Shown here one piece after another: positions 8,084 through 15,991 of a DNA stretch of 43,371 bases. This DNA comes from Coriobacteriia bacterium (GTDB taxonomy: Bacteria > Actinomycetota > Coriobacteriia > Anaerosomatales > Anaerosomataceae), in NCBI GenBank assembly GCA_016938395.1, contig JAFGUS010000048.1, forward strand, positions 1 through 43,371, in the 5' to 3' direction. How positions within the stretch are numbered: position 1 is the first letter of the stretch; every line of letters starts with the position of its first letter. Below the pieces are notes generated by a model. The model saw nothing but the letters and a program-made list of their open reading frames with translations, did not search any database and was not told where the DNA came from. The position numbers and the translations under genes were made by a program.

Positions 8084-8114
8084 CGAAGGGAGCGGACGAG
8101 GTCCGCTCCCTTCG
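8084..8114 (-). terminator. Perfect 14-bp hairpin after the tRNA gene
   Basis: CGAAGGGAGCGGAC (8084-8097), loop GAG, then GTCCGCTCCCTTCG (8101-8114). It lies about ten bases beyond the 3' end of the leftward tRNA and before the leftward kinase gene, so it probably ends the tRNA transcript. No T-run follows on the minus strand. Confidence 0.6.
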
Positions 8115-8124
8115 GTGTGATCGA

Positions 8125-8200
8125 TGGTGCCCCCTGGAGGATTCGAACCTCCGACACCAGGTTTAGGAAACCTGTGCTCTATCCCCTGAGCTAAGAGGGC
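8125..8200 (-). tRNA. tRNA-Arg (anticodon CCU)
   Basis: On the minus strand a full cloverleaf can be read. The acceptor stem is GCCCTCT with AGGGGGC, the D-arm is around AGCTCAGGGGATAGAGC, the anticodon stem is CAGGT/ACCTG with loop TTCCTAA (anticodon CCT, reading AGG), and the T-arm is GGAGG-TTCGAAT-CCTCC. The discriminator A is followed by an encoded CCA (8127-8125). This is the arginine tRNA for the rare AGG codon. No integrated element is visible next to it. Confidence 0.96.
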
Positions 8201-8209
8201 GCGCTGTGG

Positions 8210-8215
8210 ATTCTA
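8210..8215 (-). promoter_or_regulatory. Candidate -10 box (TAGAAT) for tRNA-Arg
   Basis: TAGAAT on the minus strand is centred about 12 bases before the mature 5' end of the tRNA, a plausible position for a tRNA promoter. The -35 region is not clear and would overlap the neighbouring hairpin. Confidence 0.4.
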
Positions 8216-8232
8216 CCACTCCAGTGCGTGAA

Positions 8233-8274
8233 GCTATCGCGGGGGATCGGTCGGCGACGACGCCCCCCGATAGC
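8233..8274 (-). terminator. Hairpin after the cell-wall-binding repeat gene
   Basis: GCTATCG (8233-8239) pairs with CGATAGC (8268-8274), and GGGGG (8241-8245) with CCCCC (8263-8267), giving 12 pairs with one bulged C. It begins 14 bases after the stop codon at 8288 and separates that gene from the tRNA. Confidence 0.6.
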
Positions 8275-8287
8275 CTCGTCGGTGGGC

Positions 8288-9334
8288 CTACTCCTGCAGG
8301 ATGTCCGTCACTGCCGTCCTCACGGCTGGTGAGATCGCTCCGGTGCCGCCGAGGAAGCGGACTTCGTTGATCTGTGCAGCGTAGTGCTGAAGCTCCAGAC
8401 TCACCCAGCCGTCCAGGTATGCCGTGGGCGTGAGCAGCATGACCGAACCGCTCCTGCCCTGAAGCACGCCGCCCGCGAGCGCGTCGGGGAAGTTCTGCCC
8501 GGTAGCGATCGCGACGCCGTCATAGGTGAGCCCGAGCCAATCGCTTGCGCCCAGCCCCGCCACCTGCACGGCAGTCTCGTACCGGTTCTCGCCTGCGCAC
8601 CTCGACACACTGCGGGGCGGGAGCCCAGCAGAGAGCGCATCGAACACCAATGGGGAAACGGCGTCCGGGCCCCCAAGGACGATGACTCGCGTGACCCCAG
8701 CCTCCAGCATGGTCGACACAAGCGCCGCATTGTCACCCAGCGCCGGGTCCGCGAGGTAGATGGGTGCGCGGCCAGCGAACGCGAGGGGCGAAGCGCCCAG
8801 CGCATCCGGGAAGTCGGCACCGGTGGCCACGAACGCATAGCCCTGGTAGGTGCCTTCCTGGAGGTCGATGGCCTTCTGGGCCACGGTACAGGCGGTGTCA
8901 TAGCGCGTGTCGCCAGCAAGACGTTCGACACTGACGTTCTCGAGCGCATCCAGAGCGGCTTCGACCTCAACCGTCACGGCTCCCGTGCCACCGAGGATGT
9001 AGGCCTTGGTGGCGTTGAGGCGGTCGATCTCGGCAGCCACGGCCGCCGGAAGCTCTCCGGGCTCAGTCAGGAGAATGGGTGCATCGAGCACTCCGGCCAG
9101 AGCCGAGCCGCCCAAAGCATCCGGCCAGTTCCTTGAGGTCGCGATGATCACGTCTTCTGCGCCCGCAGGGAAGGCCAGCACTGAGGCCTCGATCGCGGTC
9201 TCGATGCGGCCGATTCCATCGACCGGGGTGACGAGGAGCCCCTCGGCTCCGGCTGCCGTTGGCGCGGACACCACAAGAGCCCCCGATAGTACGGCGACTG
9301 TGACTCCGTATAGGACTGAACGATATCGAAGCAT
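8288..9334 (-). CDS. Secreted protein of three cell-wall-binding repeat 2 (CWB2) units
   Basis: A 348-residue exported protein. A signal peptide (1-30, ending TAAGA) is followed by three CWB2 repeats at about 40-138, 139-240 and 246-348. Each has an R-(I/Y)-(E/D)-T-A opening, an F/W-PDAL(G/A)G motif and a (Y/V/F)(I/L)LGG(T/P)(G/D)A closing motif. In clostridial S-layer proteins, a trimer of such repeats binds anionic secondary wall polymers and holds the protein on the surface. Here the repeats make up the whole mature protein, with no attached enzymatic or adhesive domain. It may be a minimal surface-coating protein or a wall-polymer binder (inference). The ATG at 9334 follows GAGGGGAG. It is divergent from the exopolysaccharide cluster. 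Confidence 0.88.
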   Translation of the reverse strand: MLRYRSVLYGVTVAVLSGALVVSAPTAAGAEGLLVTPVDGIGRIETAIEASVLAFPAGAEDVIIATSRNWPDALGGSALAGVLDAPILLTEPGELPAAVAAEIDRLNATKAYILGGTGAVTVEVEAALDALENVSVERLAGDTRYDTACTVAQKAIDLQEGTYQGYAFVATGADFPDALGASPLAFAGRAPIYLADPALGDNAALVSTMLEAGVTRVIVLGGPDAVSPLVFDALSAGLPPRSVSRCAGENRYETAVQVAGLGASDWLGLTYDGVAIATGQNFPDALAGGVLQGRSGSVMLLTPTAYLDGWVSLELQHYAAQINEVRFLGGTGAISPAVRTAVTDILQE

Positions 9335-9588
9335 GCTGCTGCGACTCCCCTCCGCTTGAGAACGTACGAACTGACTGCCCCCCGTGTTACTCGTCCGACG
9401 GGAACGAGTCTATCAAAGCGTCGTGACATGGACTGACGCACCGCACGGGAGGCAGAAACAAGCGGCACAGGGCGCGGCAGCGTCGTCTGCGGCCCGGCGG
9501 CTCGTCGTCATGACGGCTACTTGAGGTGCGCGCGACCCTGGGGTAGCGTTCACCACGGCACCGGACACAGGGCGACGCAGGAGGACAC
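9335..9588. other. Divergent intergenic region
   Basis: This 254-base gap lies between the leftward CWB2 gene and the rightward polysaccharide cluster and should hold both promoters. I find a weak inverted repeat (CTCGT at 9390-9394 and ACGAG near 9404-9408) but no clear promoter pair, and nothing that matches a riboswitch I can recognise. Confidence 0.4.
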
Positions 9589-11013
9589 GTGGCGTTCAAC
9601 AGCATGACGTTCCTGTTCGCGTTCCTCCCGTTCCTGCTGCTCGTGTACTTCCTGGCACGGGGACGGGGGCTCCGCAACGGGGTCCTGGTACTCGCCAGCC
9701 TCATCTTCTACGCGGCAGGCGGCACCACTGCGCTCCTCGCCCTGATCGCCTCGATCATCGGCAACTACGGCCTCGGTCTGGGCATCGAGGCGGCACGGGC
9801 GCGGTCCGCGCGGTCCGCCAGGCTCGTGCTGTCCGTCGGCGTTCTCGCCAACGTCGGGCTGCTTGGGTATTTCAAGTACTCAGGATTCGTGATCGGCACA
9901 CTCATCCGTGCGTTCGGTCTGGAGATCCAGGTGCCGAGCGTCGTCGCTCTCACGGGGGTCTCGTTCTTCACCTTCCTCGGCATCAGCTATCTCGTCGACA
10001 TCTACCGCGAGCGTGCGCTGGCTGCCCGCAATCCGCTTGACGCTGGGCTGTATATCGCCGATTTCGCGACACTGCTTGCCGGGCCTATCGTTCGCTGGGA
10101 GGATTTCGCCCCGCAGGTGCGCGACCGCCAGGAGTCGGTCCCCACGTTCGCCGAGGGAGCCGAGCGGTTCATCATCGGCCTCGGGAAGAAGGCGATCCTT
10201 GCCGGTGGTCTCGCCGCACTCAACGCGGACGTGTTCGCGGTCCGCATCGGTGCGCTGTCGGTACTCGACGCGTGGCTCGGAGCGATCGCGTATACACTCC
10301 AGATCTACTTCGACTTCTCGGGGTACTCAGACATGGCCATCGGGCTCGGCCTGATGTTCGGTATCAGGCTGCCCGAGAACTTCCGGTGGCCGTACGTCGC
10401 AACCTCGATCACGGATTTCTGGCGCCGCTGGCACATGAGTCTGAGCCGGTGGTTCCGCGATTACGTCTACATCCCGCTCGGTGGCAGTCGTGTCGGGAAC
10501 GTGCGGTTGGTGCTGAACCTCTTCATCGTGTGGGGCCTGACCGGCCTCTGGCACGGGGCGGCCTGGGTGTTCGTGGCGTGGGGCCTCTACTACGGCGCCT
10601 TGCTCGTGGTGGAGAAACTGGTGCTGGGGGCCAGGATCGAGCGGATCTGGCGGCCGATGCGTCACGGCGCGGTGCTCGTTGCCGTGATCGTGGGGTGGGT
10701 CATCTTCAGCGCGCCCGGCGTGTACGCCGCGCTTGACCGGCTGCAGGTCATGTTCGGTCTTGCGGGAGCTCCGCTGACGGGCCCGCGGACCATCTTCTAC
10801 CTGGTGGAGTACCGGTTCGACCTGCTGGTCGGCATCATACTGTCGATGCCGGTGGGCGCGTGGGTTGCGCAACGTCTTGAGAGGGCGGGGTCGTCGGCGA
10901 TCGGGACGATCGCGCGCACAGTCAGGCCCGTGGGCTTCGCGCTCGTGTTCGCGCTATCGATCGCCTTCCTGGTAAGCACGTCGTATCAACCGTTCATCTA
11001 CTTCAAGTTCTAG
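9589..11013 (+). CDS. MBOAT O-acyltransferase, AlgI family
   Basis: A 474-residue polytopic membrane enzyme of the membrane-bound O-acyltransferase family. It shows the AlgI pattern: FFTFLGISYLVDIYR (126-140), WRRWHMSLSRWFRDYVYIPLGG (278-299) and LTGLWHGAAW, with the presumed catalytic His322 in a long hydrophobic stretch. AlgI-type proteins move acetyl groups across the membrane so that an exported polysaccharide can be O-acetylated. It starts with GTG after an AGGAGG site and is followed 6 bases later by an AlgX/DHHW-type partner, the usual two-gene arrangement. No alginate synthesis genes are present, so the acceptor is probably the polymer made by the downstream glycosyltransferases (inference). 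Confidence 0.93.
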   Translation: MAFNSMTFLFAFLPFLLLVYFLARGRGLRNGVLVLASLIFYAAGGTTALLALIASIIGNYGLGLGIEAARARSARSARLVLSVGVLANVGLLGYFKYSGFVIGTLIRAFGLEIQVPSVVALTGVSFFTFLGISYLVDIYRERALAARNPLDAGLYIADFATLLAGPIVRWEDFAPQVRDRQESVPTFAEGAERFIIGLGKKAILAGGLAALNADVFAVRIGALSVLDAWLGAIAYTLQIYFDFSGYSDMAIGLGLMFGIRLPENFRWPYVATSITDFWRRWHMSLSRWFRDYVYIPLGGSRVGNVRLVLNLFIVWGLTGLWHGAAWVFVAWGLYYGALLVVEKLVLGARIERIWRPMRHGAVLVAVIVGWVIFSAPGVYAALDRLQVMFGLAGAPLTGPRTIFYLVEYRFDLLVGIILSMPVGAWVAQRLERAGSSAIGTIARTVRPVGFALVFALSIAFLVSTSYQPFIYFKF

Positions 11014-11019
11014 GGGCTC

Positions 11020-12216
11020 ATGAGACATTCCGGAGAACGCATAGCGCAGCACGTGGTGGTCGTGATCTTCGTGATCACGGTCTTCGTCGTGCTTGCCGCC
11101 CAGATGCTCATCCCCGACGAGACGACGTCACTGCTCGAGCGGCGCGATCTCGCCGAACCGCCGACATGGACGGTCGCGGCACTGAAGGATGGCAGCTACT
11201 TCGGCGGCTGGGAGACGTATCTGAGCGAGCAGATGCCGTGGCGCGAGCAGTGGGTCCAGCTCTACAGCGGGTTCCGCCTGAAGGTGCTCGGCCGTCAGTA
11301 CATCAACGGGGTGTACTTCGGAAGCGATGGCTATCTGCTGAACGGGCCTCAGCTCGCTCCGGGTCCGGATATCGGGGAGCAGATCGAATCGGCTGCGGCC
11401 CGCCTTGCGGAACTGAACCAGCGCGTCGAGTCCTACGGCGGCCGGTTCGTGTACCTGCACGTTCCCGACAAGCAGATGATCTATCGCAAGCACTACCCCT
11501 GGTACGTCGAGTGGCCCGAGGGCTTCGACGAGGTGGATGTCGAGCTCATCGACCTGCTGGAGGCCGAAGGTGTGCCCGCGATCGACCTACGCTCGGAGTT
11601 TCTCGAGCGCACGTCCGAAGAGTTGTTCTACCGCACCGACCACCACTGGACGTTCGACGGCGCTTATCTCGGCTATACGAGGTTGGTCGAGCACTTTGGG
11701 CTGACGCCGTACTCACTCGACGACCTTGACGTGACGAGGCTCCCCAACCCCTTCGTGGGGTCGCACAACCGGCGCATCGGTATGGCGGTAACGGCGACCG
11801 ACAGGCTTGCGTTCGCAACACCCAGGGTGCCAGTCCCGTACACGATGACGGTCCCCGGCGGAGAACCGGTCCCGATGTTCGCGATGCCCGAGGATCCCTC
11901 CGAGCCCGTCGACTACCTGGCGTTCATGGGCGGCGACCTCGGCGAGGTCATCATCGATACGAACCGGCCAGAGCTTCCCGACGCACTGCTGGTGGGCACG
12001 TCGTTCACGAACGCCATCGAACCGCTGTTGTATCTCAACTTCGACCAGCTGCGGATCCTTGATCTGCGTGCGTATCACGAGATGTCAGTGCATGACTATG
12101 TCGCTGCGCATCAGCCCGACTGCGTGATGCTGCTCGTGAGCAGCCACGAGATCCTTGTCGACGAGGGTAATGCGCACTTCGGGGAGCCCGTTGCGGGGAC
12201 GACCTCCGCCGAGTAG
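11020..12216 (+). CDS. AlgX/AlgJ-like DHHW-family SGNH acyltransferase
   Basis: A 398-residue protein with one N-terminal membrane anchor (about 10-30) and an extracytoplasmic SGNH-like domain. The signature DHHW is at 207-210 in YRTDHHWTFDGAYLGY, and the likely nucleophile is Ser328 in LLVGTSFTNAI. In alginate systems, AlgJ and AlgX use this Asp-His-Ser site to transfer acetyl groups delivered by AlgI to the polymer. The FGSDGYLLNG segment (100-109) is also typical of the family. It lacks the C-terminal carbohydrate-binding module of AlgX, so AlgJ is the closer model. It lies 6 bases after the AlgI-type gene and is surely co-transcribed with it. Confidence 0.87.
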   Translation: MRHSGERIAQHVVVVIFVITVFVVLAAQMLIPDETTSLLERRDLAEPPTWTVAALKDGSYFGGWETYLSEQMPWREQWVQLYSGFRLKVLGRQYINGVYFGSDGYLLNGPQLAPGPDIGEQIESAAARLAELNQRVESYGGRFVYLHVPDKQMIYRKHYPWYVEWPEGFDEVDVELIDLLEAEGVPAIDLRSEFLERTSEELFYRTDHHWTFDGAYLGYTRLVEHFGLTPYSLDDLDVTRLPNPFVGSHNRRIGMAVTATDRLAFATPRVPVPYTMTVPGGEPVPMFAMPEDPSEPVDYLAFMGGDLGEVIIDTNRPELPDALLVGTSFTNAIEPLLYLNFDQLRILDLRAYHEMSVHDYVAAHQPDCVMLLVSSHEILVDEGNAHFGEPVAGTTSAE

Positions 12217-12330
12217 ACCATGCCGGGGCATCGGGCACCGTTACCCGATCCCATACCTTTCCCGCGCGGATTCGGGTTATCGTAAGCGCTTGGAGTACGT
12301 TCGGATCTTTCAGCACCCGGGAGGGGACTG

Positions 12331-13281
12331 ATGTACCGAGACATGTCGGTCGGGGTAGTGGTTCCATGCCACAACGAGGCTCGGCTTATCGGGTCGGTGA
12401 TCGACACCATGCCGGACTACGTGGACCGGATCATCGTCGTCGATGACGTCAGCTCTGACGACACCGCCGCCATCGTCGGATCCTACGCCGAGCGCATGCC
12501 GGAGAAGGTCCGGCTCATCCGCCACGATCGCAACGGCGGTGTGGGCGCCGCCATAGTGACCGGGTACAAGGCTGCCGTCGAAGAGGGCCTGGCCATGACC
12601 GCGGTCATGGCGGGCGATGCGCAGATGGACCCCGGTGACCTCGCATCGCTGCTCGATCCGATCGTCGAGGGGCGCTGCGACTACTCCAAGGGCAACAGAC
12701 TCTTCACAGGAGACGCGTGGAGAGTCATCCCCAAGGTCCGCTATCTGGGTAACTCGGCACTCTCGCTCATGACCAAGATCGCATCGGGGTACTGGCACGT
12801 TGCCGATTCACAGACCGGCTACTGCGTGGCGACGCATGAGGCTCTCGCCACCATCGATCTGGACGGGCTGTACCCGCGCTACGGGTTCCCCAACGACATG
12901 CTCGTGCAGCTCAACATCTACAACTTCCGGGTTCTCGACATACCTGTACAGCCCGTATACGACGTAGGGGAGAAGTCCGGGATCCGGCTCTGGAAGGTGA
13001 TTCCTACCCTGTCCTGGCTTCTGTTCCGGCGGTTCTGGTTCAGGATGTTCCAGAAGTACGTCATCAGGGACACACACCCGCTCGTCCTCTTCTACATGAC
13101 GGGTATCGCCTTCACGGTCATCGGTTTCGTCCTCGGCCTGCTGCAGGTCATCGCGAGGATCGATGCGAGGCCGCTGTCTCTTGCCACGACGGTGCTCGCC
13201 GCGATCCTGCTGATCTCCGGGCTCCAGTTCGTGTTCTTCGCGATGTGGTTCGACATGGATTACAACAGAGACATACGCTGA
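12331..13281 (+). CDS. Family 2 glycosyltransferase with two C-terminal membrane helices
   Basis: A 316-residue GT2 enzyme of the dolichyl/polyprenyl-phosphate sugar transferase type. The N-terminal GT-A domain has VVVPCHNEARLIGSVI, the DD pair in IIVVDDVSSDDT (38-39) and GDAQMDPGDL (95-104), the latter matching the DXD/DAQxDP motif of DPM1-like enzymes. DSQTGYCVA follows at about 166-174. Residues 250-310 contain two membrane helices. Such proteins charge a polyprenyl phosphate with a sugar, and a GT-C enzyme uses the product outside the cell. A GT-C-like gene is found at 15988. The ATG at 12331 follows GGGAGGGGAC. A short stem (ATCGGG 12230-12235 with CCCGAT 12244-12249) lies in the upstream gap and may attenuate read-through. 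Confidence 0.88.
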   Translation: MYRDMSVGVVVPCHNEARLIGSVIDTMPDYVDRIIVVDDVSSDDTAAIVGSYAERMPEKVRLIRHDRNGGVGAAIVTGYKAAVEEGLAMTAVMAGDAQMDPGDLASLLDPIVEGRCDYSKGNRLFTGDAWRVIPKVRYLGNSALSLMTKIASGYWHVADSQTGYCVATHEALATIDLDGLYPRYGFPNDMLVQLNIYNFRVLDIPVQPVYDVGEKSGIRLWKVIPTLSWLLFRRFWFRMFQKYVIRDTHPLVLFYMTGIAFTVIGFVLGLLQVIARIDARPLSLATTVLAAILLISGLQFVFFAMWFDMDYNRDIR

Positions 13282-13298
13282 GCCAGATGGGTGGCACG

Positions 13299-14495
13299 AT
13301 GCGGGTTCTGATGGTGAGCACCTCGTATCCACGACATGCTGGCGACCACGCTGGTCACTTCGTCGCAGCGCTCGCCGAGCACCTGGTGCGGCTCGGGCAC
13401 GTGGTCACGGTGCTCGCCCCGCACGAAGGTCGGCTACCGCTGCGCGAGATGCTCGGCGGAATCCACGTGGAGCGGTTCGCATACCTTCCGGGCGCAGCCG
13501 AGCGGGTGGCGTACGGTAACGGGATCGTGGAGAACGTGCGCCGCAGCCCACTCGCGGCGATCGGACTGCCGTTCTTCGCGCATGCGCTGCGTCGGGCGAC
13601 CCGACGCCTGGCGACCGATGCGGACATCGTACACGTCCATTGGGGGCCGACTGCCGCACTCGCCGCACCCTGGCGTCTCGAAACCCCGTACGTCATCACC
13701 TTGCACGGGAGCGACGTGACGCTCGCCCGGCGCGGTGGCATCTGGGAACGGCTGCTGCGCGTGGCCCTGCGCCAAGCGGCCGGTGTGGACGTGGTGGCCG
13801 AGGAGCAGCGCGAGTACCTGTTGCAGGACGGCCTGTGGAGCGCGGGGCGTCCGCTCGTGGTGATCCCCTCGGGCGTCGAAGACGAGCTTGTCGAGCGGAC
13901 ACCGATCGGCCGCAGCGACGGAGCGTTCGAGTTCGTATTCGTCGGCAGACTGCTGGCGACCAAGGGCGTCCCCGAGTTGCTCGAGGCGTTCATCGACCTC
14001 AACGCCCGCGGAGTGGATGCGCGGTTGTGCCTCGTGGGTGCAGGGCCTCTGGAGTCCGTGCTTCGCGAGCGTGCCGATGGTGCGGGGGTCGGCGACCGCG
14101 TCGTGATGCGCGGAGCGCTGGAGCATGGTGAGACTCTCGAGGTGATCGCGGCTTCGGACGCGCTCGTGCTGCCGTCGCATGGCGAGGGAAGCCCGCTCGT
14201 GGTGGCCGAGGCCCTCGCTCTCGGCACGCCCGTCATCGGGACTCGTGTCGGCGCCATTCCCGAGTTGCTCGGCGCCGGCGGGTTGGTGGTTGAGCCAGGC
14301 GACACCGTCGGCCTGCTCGAGGCGATGGAGCGGCTCGCAGGCGACCCTGCGCTGCGCGAGCGGTTGTCTCACGACGGCCGCGAGTGGGCGCGGACGCACC
14401 TGTCGTGGAGCGCCATCGCATGTGCCACCGACGCGTTCTACCGCGCAGCAGCGAAGGGTTCAGCGGGCGGAGCCAACGGGGGCGTGCGAGCATGA
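13299..14495 (+). CDS. Family 4 glycosyltransferase
   Basis: A 398-residue GT-B enzyme with both lobes present. The N-terminal acceptor lobe begins MRVLMVSTSYPRHAGDHAGHF and contains VHVHWG and ITLHGSDV (134-140). The donor lobe has FVFVGRLLATKGVPELL (213-229), CLVGAGPLE and the nucleotide-sugar motif HGEGSPLVVAEAL (294-306). It should be a retaining, cytoplasmic transferase that adds a sugar to a lipid-linked intermediate. The ATG at 13299 is preferred over one at 13287 because it is nearest to the conserved N-terminus, though the ribosome site GGGTGG is weak. The end overlaps the next gene by 4 bp (ATGA), so the two are translationally coupled. Confidence 0.92.
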   Translation: MRVLMVSTSYPRHAGDHAGHFVAALAEHLVRLGHVVTVLAPHEGRLPLREMLGGIHVERFAYLPGAAERVAYGNGIVENVRRSPLAAIGLPFFAHALRRATRRLATDADIVHVHWGPTAALAAPWRLETPYVITLHGSDVTLARRGGIWERLLRVALRQAAGVDVVAEEQREYLLQDGLWSAGRPLVVIPSGVEDELVERTPIGRSDGAFEFVFVGRLLATKGVPELLEAFIDLNARGVDARLCLVGAGPLESVLRERADGAGVGDRVVMRGALEHGETLEVIAASDALVLPSHGEGSPLVVAEALALGTPVIGTRVGAIPELLGAGGLVVEPGDTVGLLEAMERLAGDPALRERLSHDGREWARTHLSWSAIACATDAFYRAAAKGSAGGANGGVRA

Positions 14496-15991
14496 GCGGC
14501 GCACGGGAGAGGCCGGTTGTGATCCAGGTGATAGACGGCCTGGAGCGCACGGGTGTTGAGGGTCACGCCATCGATCTTGCGCGCGCCCTGGAACCGCGAG
14601 CCTGGGACGTGTCCGTGGTGATCGTCGGGGACGGTCCGGCCCGCGGTCGCGTGGAGCAGACGGGCATGCCTCAGTACTGGATCGCCAGGGCGACGGGTTT
14701 GTCGGCGCTCTCCGCGCTGATCAGAATGAGTTCGCAGTTCCGGACCGTGAGACCGGACATCGTGCATACGCACCTACCAGACGGTGAGCTGCTGGTCCCG
14801 GTCGCCGCGCTCCTCGCAGGCGTACCGGCGGTCGTGAGCACGCGCCACGACGGTTCGCGGGTGCCGTGGCATAGGGCGATGATCGCCGCGGTGATCAAGC
14901 GTCTGGTTCCGACGACCGTGGTGTCGGCTCCGGAGGATGCTCCTGACCGCGGGTTCGGCGGATGTCCGGAGCTCTACGAGCGTCTGCTCGCCGGGATATC
15001 CCGGGATGGGCAGTCCCTCCCGCTCCGACCGCGCGCCTGGCGCATCACCACCCGGCTGCTTCGGGCGGCGCTCCTGATCCTGCTGCTCTACTACATCACC
15101 CGGGCGCTTGTGACGCAGATGTCGCAGGCGGACTTCGGCTCCCTCGCGGTGGATCCGCTCGTCCTGCTTGCTTCGCTCGCGCTGCTCGTACTCTATTACG
15201 CCCTGTTCACCGGTGGACTCGCGCTGCTCTTCCGCGCCAACGGAAGCCCGGTCCGGTATGCGGACATCTTCAAGATCTCGTTCATGGCGAATCTCGGGAA
15301 GTACCTGCCGGGTGGCGTGTGGCCGGTCGCGGCGCGAGTAGCCATGGCGCCCCGCATCCAGGTGAGCCGTGGTGCTGCCGCGTTCCTCTCGGTCGTCGAA
15401 AGTGGCGTGAGTGTGGCCGGTGCATGTGCGGTGATCGTGCTGGCCGGTCTGTCCGGTCTGTCCGGTCACCCGGTGCCGGGGATGCCCGAGTGGGTGTACT
15501 GGTCCGCTGCCGCCGTCCTGCTTACGTTCTTCATCGTCATGCACCCACGCCTGCTGGGTGCTCTTGTGTCGCTGACCACGGGCGCCGGACAGGCCGCCGG
15601 GAAGCCCCTCCGCATGGGCTACCCAAAGGTCGCCGGTCTCGTCGGGTACTACGCGATCACCTGGATGGTGGCCGGGGCGGCGTTCCGGACCCTTGCCGCA
15701 TCGCTCGTCGGCGATCCCGGCGCCGGGTGGCTGGCGTACTCGGCGTACTTCGCGTTCGGCGCGGTCGTGGGCCTGCTCGTGCTCTTCGCACCCGGAGGAA
15801 TCGGGGCCCGGGAGGGCGCGCTGCTGCTCGTGCTGGCGGGTCCGCTCGGCGCACCGATGGCCGCCGTCGTCTCCGTCCTGGCACGACTCTGGTCGACGGT
15901 CACGGAGCTCGCGATGTCGGCGTTCGCGGTGGCAATGCCCTACGGGGCGTCCACCACCGACGCCGAACCCCCCGGTGAGGCGGGCTCGTGA
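14492..15991 (+). CDS. Half GT4 (acceptor lobe only) fused to flippase-like membrane domain
   Basis: A 499-residue chimera. Residues 1-150 match the N-terminal lobe of a GT4 transferase: VIDGLERTGVEGHAIDLARAL, RPDIVHTHLPDG, then GVPAVVSTRHDG. The donor-binding C-lobe with its E-x7-E region is missing. Residues 158-168 (CPELYERLLAG) resemble the last helix of a complete GT4. From 185 on there are about eight membrane helices of the LPG-synthase-TM/flippase-like (UPF0104) type, including FKISFMANLGKYLPGGVWPVAAR and APGGIGAREGALL. This looks like a deletion that joined a GT4 gene to a following membrane-protein gene in frame. The frame is intact, so the product may be made, but catalysis by the GT part is unlikely. 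It overlaps both neighbours by 4 bp. Confidence 0.8.
   Translation: MSGARERPVVIQVIDGLERTGVEGHAIDLARALEPRAWDVSVVIVGDGPARGRVEQTGMPQYWIARATGLSALSALIRMSSQFRTVRPDIVHTHLPDGELLVPVAALLAGVPAVVSTRHDGSRVPWHRAMIAAVIKRLVPTTVVSAPEDAPDRGFGGCPELYERLLAGISRDGQSLPLRPRAWRITTRLLRAALLILLLYYITRALVTQMSQADFGSLAVDPLVLLASLALLVLYYALFTGGLALLFRANGSPVRYADIFKISFMANLGKYLPGGVWPVAARVAMAPRIQVSRGAAAFLSVVESGVSVAGACAVIVLAGLSGLSGHPVPGMPEWVYWSAAAVLLTFFIVMHPRLLGALVSLTTGAGQAAGKPLRMGYPKVAGLVGYYAITWMVAGAAFRTLAASLVGDPGAGWLAYSAYFAFGAVVGLLVLFAPGGIGAREGALLLVLAGPLGAPMAAVVSVLARLWSTVTELAMSAFAVAMPYGASTTDAEPPGEAGS

Noticed and set aside
8125..8200. The tRNA-Arg gene as an integration site for a mobile element
   Set aside because: There is no integrase gene, no repeated tRNA 3' end and no change in base composition nearby.
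9335..9588. A cyclic di-GMP riboswitch before the polysaccharide cluster
   Set aside because: An HD-GYP gene elsewhere made this attractive, but I could not draw the conserved core or tetraloop-receptor elements in this gap.
14492..15991. Calling the GT4/flippase fusion a pseudogene
   Set aside because: The frame is intact, overlaps both neighbours by 4 bp and keeps normal codon use, so it looks expressed even though the glycosyltransferase half is incomplete.
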